In this document: positions 32,045 through 40,190 of the stretch, piece by piece | How positions within the stretch are numbered: the first letter of the stretch is position 1 | Layout of the letters: each line of letters starts with the position of its first letter | Source: Terrabacter sp. Root181 | GTDB lineage: Bacteria > Actinomycetota > Actinomycetes > Actinomycetales > Dermatophilaceae | Length of the DNA: 64,000 bases | Direction of reading: 5' to 3' | Assembly (NCBI RefSeq): GCF_001428505.1 | Contig: NZ_LMHU01000006.1 | Location: 310,712-374,711, forward strand | Program-made: the position numbers and the translations under genes | Notes under the pieces: generated by a model | What the model was told of the DNA's origin: nothing | What the model saw: the letters and a program-made list of their open reading frames with translations, nothing else | Databases searched by the model: none

Positions 32045-32704
32045 TCAGTCCTCCTGGTGGGTGCTGGCGCGGTCGAAGACCGCGACGACCGCCTCGGCCA
32101 GCCAGGCGGCATACATCGTGTGGGTCCACCCGCACCGTCGCACGAAGCGGTCGTAGATCTCTGGAGCCGTGACGGTCCAGACGATGTCGATGAACCGCTC
32201 ACGGTCGAGGTGCGGAGGTATGCCGTGGGCCGCGTCGAGCGCGTTGAGGGCGTTCGTGTTGCCGACCCGTCGCTCGCGGTCGATGGTCGCGACGAACTCC
32301 TGCAGGCCGGCGTCGCCCCCGGGACCCTGGGCGAGGAGGACGCCGAGGAGGGGCCCGACGCGCTCGTAGATGGTCGCGCACAAGGCGGCGTAGGCCCGCA
32401 CGAAGCTCTCGCGGTCGGGGGCCGCCGACATGGCCCGGAACTCGGGCCGATCCTGCATGGCCACGGGGGCGTCGTCACCGACGAGCAGCACGTCGTAGAC
32501 GGCCTTGACGACCGCCGCCTTCCCACCGACGGCGTTGTAGACGGTCTGCGCGCTGACGCCCGCGCTCGAGGCGAGGGCGCTGACCGACATCGCGTGGTAC
32601 CCGTCGCGCAGGAGCATGTCGCGGGCCGCCTCGATGATCCGGCGCCGCGTCGCGAGGGCTGCCTCCGCCCTCGAACTGTTGTCGTACGCCCGGTCTGTTG
32701 ACAT
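32045..32704 (-). CDS. TetR-family transcriptional regulator
   Basis: A 219-aa regulator with an N-terminal helix-turn-helix (TRRRIIEAARDMLLRDGYHAMSV, ALASSAGVSAQTVYNAVGGK) and a divergent C-terminal ligand domain. A near-perfect 25-bp palindrome sits 26 nt before its start, indicating autorepression. Together with the PPOX gene it forms a two-gene unit. Confidence 0.93.
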   Translation of the reverse strand: MSTDRAYDNSSRAEAALATRRRIIEAARDMLLRDGYHAMSVSALASSAGVSAQTVYNAVGGKAAVVKAVYDVLLVGDDAPVAMQDRPEFRAMSAAPDRESFVRAYAALCATIYERVGPLLGVLLAQGPGGDAGLQEFVATIDRERRVGNTNALNALDAAHGIPPHLDRERFIDIVWTVTAPEIYDRFVRRCGWTHTMYAAWLAEAVVAVFDRASTHQED

Positions 32705-32729
32705 CGGAGTCCTTCGAAAGCATCATGAG

Positions 32730-32754
32730 TTCGCTGGAACGGCGTTCTAGCGAA
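32730..32754. promoter_or_regulatory. Palindromic operator upstream of tetR
   Basis: The 12-nt arms TTCGCTGGAACG (32730-32741) and CGTTCTAGCGAA (32743-32754) are inverted copies with one mismatch around a single central base. The size and symmetry suit a TetR dimer-of-dimers or one long operator. Position directly ahead of the tetR start supports autoregulation. Confidence 0.7.
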
Positions 32755-32886
32755 TGGGTGGGGTCCAGGGGTCCCCACCCAGCTGCTGCACCAGGCGGTT
32801 GCAGCGCCGACATCGGCGCCTGTCGACCGGACGAGTGTGCCACGAGCGCCACAGCGCCCGCCCCGGCGGGGCACCGGAGGGGAAGT

Positions 32887-32917
32887 GAGGGGCCGGACCA
32901 CGGGGGTCCGGCCCCTC
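32887..32917 (-). terminator. Strong hairpin downstream of the glycerophosphodiesterase gene
   Basis: Perfect 13-bp GC-rich arms (32887-32899 and 32905-32917) around a 5-nt loop form a very stable stem 38 nt past the ugpQ stop. It separates the Ugp operon from the tetR promoter region. Confidence 0.75.
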
Positions 32918-32954
32918 GCTGGGGCTCAGCCGGGTGAGCCGGGGGCCTCTTCCC

Positions 32955-33836
32955 TCAGGCAGGGGCCGGGGTGAGCACCGACAGGGCGCGGTCGGGATAG
33001 TCAGAGACGATGCCGTCGACCCCCGCCTCGACGAGCGCCACCATGCGGTCCGGCTCGTTGACCGTCCACGGCAGCACCGCGAGTCCGGCCCGGTGCGCGC
33101 GGTCGACGAAGTCCGCGTCGACGAGCACGTGCTCGGGTGAGATCACCTGGGCGCCCACGGCAGCGGCACCGGCGCACACGTCGTCATGCGACTCCCCCAC
33201 CGTCACGCTCCCGGTCCACGGGCTGCCCGGCATCCACGTCACGGAGGCCTCGACGAGCGCCGAACGGATGACCCCGGGGGCCAGCTCGGCCGACAGCTCG
33301 AGCACCGCCCAGTCGAAGGAGTGCATGAAGCACTGCCGCTCCAGGCCCGCGTCGTGCACGCTCGACAGGACGCGATCGAGGAGCTGGCGCCGGCTCGCGG
33401 ACTCCCCTGCGTCGAGCGGGTTGACCTTGAGCTCGATGGTCCACCACACGTCGGGCGCGCGCTCTCGCCCGTGGGCCAGCACCTCGTCCAGCGTCGAGAT
33501 GCGGGCGCCCGGCGAGGGGCGCTGGTCCGGGAAGCCGGCGAGCGTCTGGCTGCCGACGTCGACCGTGCGCAGCTGCTCCAGCGTCAGCTCGGCGACGCGG
33601 GCCCCGACGACGTCGGGACCGGTCGGCAGGCACTTGCCCGGCAGCAGCACCGGGTCGTGCCAGACGACGACCTCACCGTCGGACGTGAGCCGGACGTCGA
33701 GCTCGACACCGGTCACCCCGGCGTCGTACGCGGCCGCGAAGCTCGCCAGGGTGTTCTCGACGACGAGCCCCTTGGCACCACGGTGCCCCTCGACGTCGAA
33801 CCGGCCCGAGGCCCAGGGGCCGGGGCGAGCGGACAT
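32955..33836 (-). CDS. ugpQ: Glycerophosphodiester phosphodiesterase
   Basis: A 293-aa TIM-barrel phosphodiesterase releasing glycerol-3-phosphate from glycerophosphodiesters. Catalytic and metal residues are visible: H18-R19 (EGHRGAKGLVVENT), E45 and D47 (VELDVRLTSDG), H60 (VVVWHD), E in IELKVNP. No signal peptide, so it acts on imported substrate. ATG 33836 lies 1 nt downstream of the ATPase stop, making it the last gene of the transporter operon, as in E. coli ugp. Confidence 0.9.
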   Translation of the reverse strand: MSARPGPWASGRFDVEGHRGAKGLVVENTLASFAAAYDAGVTGVELDVRLTSDGEVVVWHDPVLLPGKCLPTGPDVVGARVAELTLEQLRTVDVGSQTLAGFPDQRPSPGARISTLDEVLAHGRERAPDVWWTIELKVNPLDAGESASRRQLLDRVLSSVHDAGLERQCFMHSFDWAVLELSAELAPGVIRSALVEASVTWMPGSPWTGSVTVGESHDDVCAGAAAVGAQVISPEHVLVDADFVDRAHRAGLAVLPWTVNEPDRMVALVEAGVDGIVSDYPDRALSVLTPAPA

Positions 33837-33837
33837 G

Positions 33838-34953
33838 TCAGGCCTCGATCCGCTCGCCGGAGGTCGCGTCGAAGAGGTGGACCTCGCCGCGGTTGGGCTC
33901 GACGTGCACCGTGTCGCCGACGGTCAGGTGCGTGCGCTTGTCGAGGCGGACCGTGACCCGGTCGGTGCCCTCGTCCGCACCGACCGGACGGCCGTAGACG
34001 AACGACTCGGAGCCGAGGGACTCGACGAGCTCGACATTGAGCGCGAGGGCCGACGCGTCGGCCCCGTCCCGGGCTCCGTCCGCAGGCGTCTCGACGACGT
34101 GCCACGACTCGGGCCGCAGCCCCACCACGACCTTCTCCCCCGCCCGGCCGGCTACGGCACGGTCGAGCGGCACGGATACGCCGTGGACGCGGGCGACACC
34201 CTCGCGGACCTCCGACTCGACGAGGGTGATGGCCGGCGATCCGATGAAGGCCGCCACGAAGGTGTTGACCGGGTGGTCGTAGAGCCGCTCCGGCGTGTCG
34301 ACCTGCTGGAGCCTCCCGTCGCGCAGCACCGCGACACGGTGCCCCATCGTCATCGCCTCGACCTGGTCGTGGGTGACGTAGACGGTCGTGATCCCCAGAC
34401 GCCGCTGGAGACCCGCGATCTGCGAACGCGTCGAGACGCGCAGCTTGGCGTCGAGGTTGGACAGCGGCTCGTCCATGCAGAAGACCTTGGGGTTGCGCAC
34501 GATCGCCCGGCCCATCGCCACGCGCTGGCGCTGCCCGCCGGACATCTGGCCCGGCTTGCGGTCGAGCAGCGGCTCGAGCTCGAGGATCTTGGCGGCCTCG
34601 GCGACCCGCTGCTTCGTCTCGGCCTTGCTCACCTTCGCGTTGTCGAGGGCGAAGGCCATGTTCTGGGCCGCGGACATGTTGGGGTAGAGCGCGTAGCTCT
34701 GGAAGACCATGGCGATGTCGCGGTCGCGGGGACGCACGCCCTTCTGGTCGTGTCCGTCTACGAGGATCCGGCCGCCGTCGACGGGCTCGAGGCCGGCGAG
34801 CATGCGCAGCGTCGTCGACTTGCCGCAGCCCGAGGGGCCGACGAGGACGAGGAACTCACCGTCGGCGATGTCGAGCGTGATGCCGTCGACCGCCGGGGCG
34901 TCGTCGTCCTTGGAGAACCGACGAGTCGCCTCGTCGAAGTACACGGTTGCCAT
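33838..34953 (-). CDS. ugpC: ABC transporter ATPase, UgpC/MalK type
   Basis: A 371-aa ATPase: Walker A GPSGCGKST (39-47), signature MSGGQRQRVAMGRAI, Walker B FCMDEPLSNLDAKL, and a C-terminal MalK-type OB domain (VVVGLRPESWHV, LVESLGSESFVYG, THLTVGDTVHVEPNRGEVHLF). It powers the adjacent two-permease sugar/glycerol-phosphate importer. A hairpin 39 nt upstream separates it from ugpB and may lower its expression relative to the binding protein. Confidence 0.92.
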   Translation of the reverse strand: MATVYFDEATRRFSKDDDAPAVDGITLDIADGEFLVLVGPSGCGKSTTLRMLAGLEPVDGGRILVDGHDQKGVRPRDRDIAMVFQSYALYPNMSAAQNMAFALDNAKVSKAETKQRVAEAAKILELEPLLDRKPGQMSGGQRQRVAMGRAIVRNPKVFCMDEPLSNLDAKLRVSTRSQIAGLQRRLGITTVYVTHDQVEAMTMGHRVAVLRDGRLQQVDTPERLYDHPVNTFVAAFIGSPAITLVESEVREGVARVHGVSVPLDRAVAGRAGEKVVVGLRPESWHVVETPADGARDGADASALALNVELVESLGSESFVYGRPVGADEGTDRVTVRLDKRTHLTVGDTVHVEPNRGEVHLFDATSGERIEA

Positions 34954-34991
34954 CGGTGGCCTCTCGGGTCGTTCGTGTGGGGAGCTCGTAC

Positions 34992-35028
34992 GCCGTCCGG
35001 CGGGTCCGCGCGGAGCCCGCCGGACGGC
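34992..35028 (-). terminator. Intra-operon hairpin between ugpB and ugpC
   Basis: Perfect 13-bp arms GCCGTCCGGCGGG (34992-35004) and CCCGCCGGACGGC (35016-35028) with an 11-nt loop. It lies in the 102-nt gap after the binding-protein gene, within the operon, so it probably works as a partial terminator or mRNA stabiliser, favouring an excess of binding protein. The right arm runs into GGCATAC. Confidence 0.65.
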
Positions 35029-35055
35029 ATACGACCGAGGTGGTGCGGTGGCGCG

Positions 35056-36357
35056 TCAGGCGCCCAGCTTGCTCTTGATCTGCGAGTCGAAGACCTGCTG
35101 GCTCTCGGCGTCGAGCGCCTTGAAGACCGCCGCGACGTCCTGGCCCTGGACGATCTGGTCGAGGCCCTTGCCGATGCGCGCGCCACCACCGGGGAGCAGC
35201 ACGCGGACGTTGTCCTGCGACCGGGTCTTGGGCAGCTGCTCGATCGCCGTCTTCGCGTTCGGGTTCTTCTCGAGGAACGCCTTCTCCTCCGGCAGCTCCA
35301 CGGCCGACTTGCGCACGGGCATGTACCCGGTGGCCTGCGTGAAGGTGACGGTGTTCTGGGCATTGGTGAGGAACTCGATGAACGTCAGCGCGTTCTTCTT
35401 GCGGTCGTCGGAGATGTTGGCCGGGATGCCGACGCCCGCGCCACCCGTCGGGCAGTTGCCGTCCGTGGGCAGGAACGCCGTGCCCACCGGGAACTTCGCG
35501 TCCTTGGCCACGCCGCCGAGCGATCCGGTCGACATCATGCTGCAGCCGACGATGCCGGCCGTGAAGTCGGGCGCCGGGTCCTTGGAGAGCTTGAGGTAGC
35601 CGTCCTTGGCGAGGTTCTGCAGGTAGGTGCCGGCCTTGACGGTGTTGGGGTCCGAGAACGTCGGCGTCCACTCCTTGGAGTAGGCACCGCCGTAGCCCCA
35701 CACCATGTTCTGGAAGACCCAGTCGAGGTAGTTCGAGCCGTCGGGCAGCTCCATGACGATCTTGTCGGAGCCGGCGGCGGCCTTGAGCTTCGGTGCCCAC
35801 GTGAGGAACTCGTCCCAGTCCTTGGGGCCACGGTCCTCGAGACCGGCGGCCTTCCAGAGGTCCTTGTTGTAGTAGAAGAGCGGTGTCGACCGGGAGAACG
35901 GCAGCGCGTAGTGCTTGTCGTCGAGGTTGTAGTCGTTGTAGAGCGCGTCGACGTAGTCGGACGTGTCGAGCTTCGCCGTCGCGAGCAGCTCGTCGAGCGG
36001 GCTGAGCTGCTTGTTGAGCGCGAAGTTGAACCACGTGACGTCCGAGACGACGACGACGTCGGGCAGCGAGCCGCCGGCGAGCGACGCGTTGAACTTCTGC
36101 GCGACCTCCTCGTAGTTCTTGCCGGCGTCGACGAGCTTGACCTTGAGGCCGGAGTTGGCCGCCTCGAAGGCCTTGATGATCTCCTGCTCGACCGGCTTGC
36201 TGTTGCCGGGGTGGTTGCTCCAGAACTCGATGGTGTTGCTCGAGCCGCCCCCGCTGCCCGTCGACGGTGCCGTGCCCGTGCCGGCGCAGGCCGCGAGACC
36301 GGCGACGCCGGCGGCCCCGGCGAGGCCGAGGAAGCCTCGACGTGAGAACTCGTTCAT
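35056..36357 (-). CDS. ugpB: Extracellular solute-binding protein, UgpB type
   Basis: A 433-aa lipoprotein. The signal RRGFLGLAGAAGVAGLAAC has a twin-arginine and a lipobox, so Tat export and lipidation at the Cys are likely. The mature part is a cluster-D family-1 binding protein (NTIEFWSNHPGNSKPVEQEI, SLPDVVVVSDVTWFNFA, FLTNAQNTVTFTQATGYMPVRKS). In this operon glycerol-3-phosphate or a glycerophosphodiester is favoured, but sugar binding cannot be excluded. Confidence 0.88.
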   Translation of the reverse strand: MNEFSRRGFLGLAGAAGVAGLAACAGTGTAPSTGSGGGSSNTIEFWSNHPGNSKPVEQEIIKAFEAANSGLKVKLVDAGKNYEEVAQKFNASLAGGSLPDVVVVSDVTWFNFALNKQLSPLDELLATAKLDTSDYVDALYNDYNLDDKHYALPFSRSTPLFYYNKDLWKAAGLEDRGPKDWDEFLTWAPKLKAAAGSDKIVMELPDGSNYLDWVFQNMVWGYGGAYSKEWTPTFSDPNTVKAGTYLQNLAKDGYLKLSKDPAPDFTAGIVGCSMMSTGSLGGVAKDAKFPVGTAFLPTDGNCPTGGAGVGIPANISDDRKKNALTFIEFLTNAQNTVTFTQATGYMPVRKSAVELPEEKAFLEKNPNAKTAIEQLPKTRSQDNVRVLLPGGGARIGKGLDQIVQGQDVAAVFKALDAESQQVFDSQIKSKLGA

Positions 36358-36426
36358 GGATGGTGCCTTTCCCTGTGGTGGTGGGTTGGGGTCGTTGGTA
36401 TGGATCGGCCTGCGGCAGAGCAGGAC

Positions 36427-37359
36427 TCAGCTCTTCACGGCCCCCGCCGTGAGGCCCTTGATCATCTGCCGCTGGAGGAAGAGGAACAGCACGAGGATCG
36501 GCAGCATCGCCAGGACGGTGCCGGCCATGACCGGCCCCCAGTTGGTGACGCCGTCGTTGTTCTGGAGGAACGTCAGACCGACGGGCAGCGTGGCCGTCGA
36601 CTCGTCGTCGGCCATCAGGAACGGCCAGAGGTACTCGTTCCACTCGTTGACCACCGTGATGAGCGCGAACGCCACCAGCGTCGGCCACGACATGGGCATG
36701 ACCACGCGCCACAGCAGCTTCATCGGCCCCGCCCCGTCGAGGCGGGCGGCCTCGATGATCTCTCCGGGCAGGTTGAGGAACTGGTTGCGCATGAGGAAGG
36801 TGCCGAAGGCGACACCGGCCAGCGGGATGATGATGCCCTGGTAGGTGTTGCGCCAGCCGAGCTGCGCGACGAGCGCGTAGTTGCTGATGACGGTGATCTG
36901 GTTGGGCACCATCAGGGCCGCGATGACGACGAGGAAGACGATCGAGCGCCCCGGGAAGCGCAGCAGCGACAGGGCGTACGCGCTGATGACGCCGAGGATG
37001 ATCTTCGCGAGCGACGTCGCGGACGTGATGAGCACCGAGTTGCGGACGTAGTCGAAGAACGGGATGCGGGTCGTCAGCTCGCTGTAGTTCGCGGTGGTGG
37101 CGGGGTCGGGCCACCACTGCGCCGGACGGACGTAGATGTCGCCGCGCTCCTTGAACGACGTGATGAGGATCCAGAAGAGCGGGACGGCGACGACGAGGAC
37201 GACGAGGACCATGCCGGCGTATCCCGCTGCGGTCCAGAGCGGTCCACGGTTGTGGGTCGACGCCTCCACGTTGTGCGACGCGCGTCGGCGCCGACGCCGG
37301 GTGGGCGCCTCAGGTGCCTTCTCGTCGTCGAGGGTCCCGAGGATGGTGGACGTGCTCAT
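36427..37359 (-). CDS. ugpE: ABC transporter permease, UgpE/MalG type
   Basis: A 310-aa permease with a positively charged N-terminus (RRRRRRASHNVEAS) and six transmembrane helices. The cytoplasmic coupling (EAA) loop reads EIIEAARLDGAGPMKLLWRVVMP. Its ATG overlaps the upstream permease stop (37356-37359). The two permeases form a heterodimer with UgpC. A 69-nt gap precedes ugpB. Confidence 0.9.
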   Translation of the reverse strand: MSTSTILGTLDDEKAPEAPTRRRRRRASHNVEASTHNRGPLWTAAGYAGMVLVVLVVAVPLFWILITSFKERGDIYVRPAQWWPDPATTANYSELTTRIPFFDYVRNSVLITSATSLAKIILGVISAYALSLLRFPGRSIVFLVVIAALMVPNQITVISNYALVAQLGWRNTYQGIIIPLAGVAFGTFLMRNQFLNLPGEIIEAARLDGAGPMKLLWRVVMPMSWPTLVAFALITVVNEWNEYLWPFLMADDESTATLPVGLTFLQNNDGVTNWGPVMAGTVLAMLPILVLFLFLQRQMIKGLTAGAVKS

Positions 37360-38318
37360 GCCTTCTTCCCCCTGTCCATGAAGCGCACCTGGACGACCGT
37401 GACGGCGAGCAGGATGACGAACATGACCGTGGCGACCGTGGCGCCGTAGCCGGCGCGCTGGTTGACGAACGTCTCCTGGTAGACCTGGTAGACGAGGGTG
37501 GTCGTGGCATTGCCCTGTGGACCGCCTCGGGTCATGACGTTGATGATGTCGAAGACCTGCACCGAGCTGAGCAGCACCGTGATCGACAGGAAGAAGGTCG
37601 TCGGCCGCAGCTGTGGCATGAGGACCCGGCGGAAGCGGGTCCAGGCCGACGCCCCGTCGATCTCGGCCGCCTCGTCGAGGTCGGCGCGCCGGCCCTGGAG
37701 GGCGGCCAGGTAGATGACGAACGTGTAGCCGATGTTCTTCCAGATGTAGGTCACGGTCACCATGAACAGGGCCCATCCGGGCTCCTGGTAGAAGTCCGGG
37801 ACCCCGACGCCGATGCGGACCAGCAGGTCGCGGATGAGGCCGTAGTTGGGGTCGAAGACGAACTGGAACGCGATGCCGATCGCGGCGCCCGAGATGACGA
37901 ACGGCGCGAACACGACCGAGCGCACGAGGTTGCGGCCCCTGAGCTTCTGGTCGAGCAGCAGCGCGAGGCCGAGCCCGACCGCCATCGAGATGCCGACCGT
38001 CGCGACCGTGAAGACCAACGTGTTGCCCACGATGATCTTCGTGTCGTCACGCCCGAACCACTCGATGTAGTTCGACAGGCCCACGGGGTTGGCGATGGGC
38101 GAGGAGACGTTCCAGTCGGTGAACGACAGCCTGATGTTGTCGAGCAGCGGACGGTAGGTGAAGACGATGAGGAGCACGAGGTTGGGCAGGAGCAGGAGGG
38201 CCGCGAGCGACCACTCCCAGGCCCGTCCGCTCGACCGTCGCGGGGGTGGCCCGACCTCGGGCGGGGGTCCCCCGGTTCCGGGCGTGGCGCTGCGGGGATG
38301 GGTCACCGATGACTGCAC
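37356..38318 (-). CDS. ugpA: ABC transporter permease, UgpA/MalF type
   Basis: A 320-aa permease with six hydrophobic helices after a proline-rich cytoplasmic N-terminus (TGGPPPEVGPPPRRSS). The coupling loop is DEAAEIDGASAWTRFRRVLMPQL. The track start is GTG 38318; GTG four codons later (VTHPRSATPG) is also possible. First gene of the ugpA-E-B-C-Q operon. Confidence 0.9.
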   Translation of the reverse strand: MQSSVTHPRSATPGTGGPPPEVGPPPRRSSGRAWEWSLAALLLLPNLVLLIVFTYRPLLDNIRLSFTDWNVSSPIANPVGLSNYIEWFGRDDTKIIVGNTLVFTVATVGISMAVGLGLALLLDQKLRGRNLVRSVVFAPFVISGAAIGIAFQFVFDPNYGLIRDLLVRIGVGVPDFYQEPGWALFMVTVTYIWKNIGYTFVIYLAALQGRRADLDEAAEIDGASAWTRFRRVLMPQLRPTTFFLSITVLLSSVQVFDIINVMTRGGPQGNATTTLVYQVYQETFVNQRAGYGATVATVMFVILLAVTVVQVRFMDRGKKA

Positions 38319-38364
38319 CCGGCCAACCTAGCCGCGCGAATGCACCGATTGCGGCTTTGGTGCG

Positions 38365-39423
38365 TCAGGCATTCAACGCGTGTCTGAACTCCTGTCGCGA
38401 CGGGTGCTCGCGGCGCACGACGGGCGCGACGTCGGCGAAGAACCGATCGATGCTGCGTCGCGTGACGGCCTCCGGTAGGCCCGGCACGTCGAGCGAGACG
38501 CCCGAGAGCTCGTGGCCGAACGCCTCGCGGTACCGACCGATCTTGTCGACGACCTCGGCGGGCGAACCGATGAGCGCGGAGCTGTCCCGGGCGTACTCCT
38601 CGACGGTCGTGAAGGGCAGCCGGTTGTGGACCGCGCCGGGTGAGCGCCGGAACGCCTCGAAGGCAGGCTCGTAGAGGCGCAGCGCCGCCTGGGTCGTGTC
38701 GGCGACGAGCAGGCCGAGGAACCCGGCACCGACGACCGCGTCCGCCGGGTCGTGGCCGTGCGCCTCCCACCGCTCGCGGTAGTGACGCACGAGGGCTGCG
38801 TACTTCGTTAGTGGGTGGAAGCCGTTGGCGGAGAAGAGCGGGTCGCCCCAGCGCGCCGCGAGCTCGGTCGACTCGGTGGAGCTGGCGGAGCCGTGCCAGA
38901 CGGGAATCGGCTGCTGGAGCGGCCGCGGCTGCGTGGTCGCGTCGACGAGCGGGGGCCGGAACCGGCCTGACCACGTCACGCGCTCCTCGCGCCACAGCCG
39001 CCGGAGCAGCTCGTACTTCTCGGCGTTGCGTTCCCACTGCCCCTCGAGGTCGAGCCCGAAGAGGGCGTTCTGGTCCGGGTCGTTGCCCTTGCCGATGACG
39101 ACGTCGAGCCGTCCGCCGCTCAGGTGGTCGAGGGTGGCGTAGTCCTCGGCGACGCGGACCGGGTCGAGGAGCGAGAGCACCGTGACGGTCGTCATGAGGC
39201 GGATGCGAGTGGTGCGCGCCGCGAGGTGGGCGAGGACGACGGGCGGCGAGGAGGAGACGAAGCGCTGGGCGTGCCGCTCCCCCACGCCGAACGCGTCGAA
39301 CCCGAGCTGTTCGGCCCACTCGGCCTGGTGCGCGACGTGCTCGAAAGCCTGCGTCTGGGTGCGCGCGACTCCGGTGACCGGGTCGGGGCTCGTGTCGAGC
39401 AGCGTGTAGGTGGCGAACCTCAT
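38365..39423 (-). CDS. LLM-class flavin-dependent monooxygenase
   Basis: A 352-aa luciferase-like TIM-barrel protein (MRFATYTLLDTSPDPVTG; GFDAFGVGERHAQRFVSSSPPVVLAHLAA; DHLSGGRLDVVIGKG; IPVWHGSASS). The family uses reduced FMN or F420 to cleave or oxidise C-S, C-N or ketone bonds. Last of nine overlapping genes; ATG 39423 overlaps the DUF1684 stop by 4 bp. The upstream FMN-reductase/GNAT fusion is the probable source of FMNH2. It is only distantly similar to the LLM protein at 40187, so the two probably act on different intermediates. Confidence 0.88.
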   Translation of the reverse strand: MRFATYTLLDTSPDPVTGVARTQTQAFEHVAHQAEWAEQLGFDAFGVGERHAQRFVSSSPPVVLAHLAARTTRIRLMTTVTVLSLLDPVRVAEDYATLDHLSGGRLDVVIGKGNDPDQNALFGLDLEGQWERNAEKYELLRRLWREERVTWSGRFRPPLVDATTQPRPLQQPIPVWHGSASSTESTELAARWGDPLFSANGFHPLTKYAALVRHYRERWEAHGHDPADAVVGAGFLGLLVADTTQAALRLYEPAFEAFRRSPGAVHNRLPFTTVEEYARDSSALIGSPAEVVDKIGRYREAFGHELSGVSLDVPGLPEAVTRRSIDRFFADVAPVVRREHPSRQEFRHALNA

Positions 39424-40190
39424 GCCGGCCGCTTCTCCCCTGCCGTGACGGGGACGGCGATGCGGTTGCCCGTGACGGGCCCCGGGCACGTGCCATGGGC
39501 CGTGAAGGCGAAGGGAAGGTTGACCGCGCGGTTGAAGTCGACGACGACGTTGCCGTCGGGGTCCGGCGCCGACGTCGTGACGGTGCGCCAGGGCGCCGAG
39601 GCATCACCGTTCGTCGTGTCGTGGAAGAGCAGCCCCAGGCCGTCTCCGGCCGCGACCGCGCTGAGTCGGTGGCGCACGCCGTCGATGTCGACGTCGACCG
39701 TGCCGACGACGGTGGCGTGCTGCACGAGGTCGTCACGCGCGGTGCGCACCGCCACCCGCGCCGGGCGGTCGGACGGCGTGAACCGGCCGGGTCGCACCCA
39801 GTCGGGGTCGTGCTCCCACGTCGGCACGCCGCGGAAGCCCAACCGCGTCGGTGCCTGTGGGTCACGGGTGCGCACGGCGAGCCTCCCGCCCCTTCGGAGC
39901 AGCTCGACGACGCGGTCCCCGTGCCTCACCCAGAGTCGCGAACCCGACTCCTCGACGTCCGCCGTGGCCCGTCCGGCGATCGGTTCGTCCCCGACCCGGA
40001 GGGACTCACCGGGTTCCGCCTCGACATGGGCTCCGGAGTCGTCCGCCCACCAGCGGCCCGGGAGGCCGGGCAGGCTCGCCGCCTGGTCAGGGAGCCAGGC
40101 GAACGCGGTCAGCGAGAGCCAGCCGTGCTCCTGGGCGAGGTCGGTCTCCCGCGCGGTGCGCCACGCGAGCCACTCGTCCGTGGCGCTCAT
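39420..40190 (-). CDS. DUF1684 protein
   Basis: A 256-aa protein with the DUF1684 signature: LAWRTARETDLAQEHGWLSLTAFAWL at the N-terminus and ATVVGTVDVDIDGVRHRLSAV, LLFHDTTNGD, VVVDFNRAVNLPFAF, TCPGP towards the C-terminus. It is a beta-rich soluble protein with no known activity. Sharing ATGA overlaps with an LLM monooxygenase on each side, it is probably a required partner or a lyase/hydrolase of the same pathway. The cysteine in FTAHGTCPGP is worth noting as a potential functional residue. Confidence 0.85.
   Translation of the reverse strand: MSATDEWLAWRTARETDLAQEHGWLSLTAFAWLPDQAASLPGLPGRWWADDSGAHVEAEPGESLRVGDEPIAGRATADVEESGSRLWVRHGDRVVELLRRGGRLAVRTRDPQAPTRLGFRGVPTWEHDPDWVRPGRFTPSDRPARVAVRTARDDLVQHATVVGTVDVDIDGVRHRLSAVAAGDGLGLLFHDTTNGDASAPWRTVTTSAPDPDGNVVVDFNRAVNLPFAFTAHGTCPGPVTGNRIAVPVTAGEKRPA

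Noticed and set aside
33010-36345. A 1111-aa open frame antisense to the ugp genes
   Set aside because: Runs across three well-supported genes on the other strand. Low-complexity translation with no recognisable fold.
38342-38364. Hairpin GCACC/GGTGC between the LLM gene and ugpA
   Set aside because: Stem of only about 5 bp, too weak to call a terminator.
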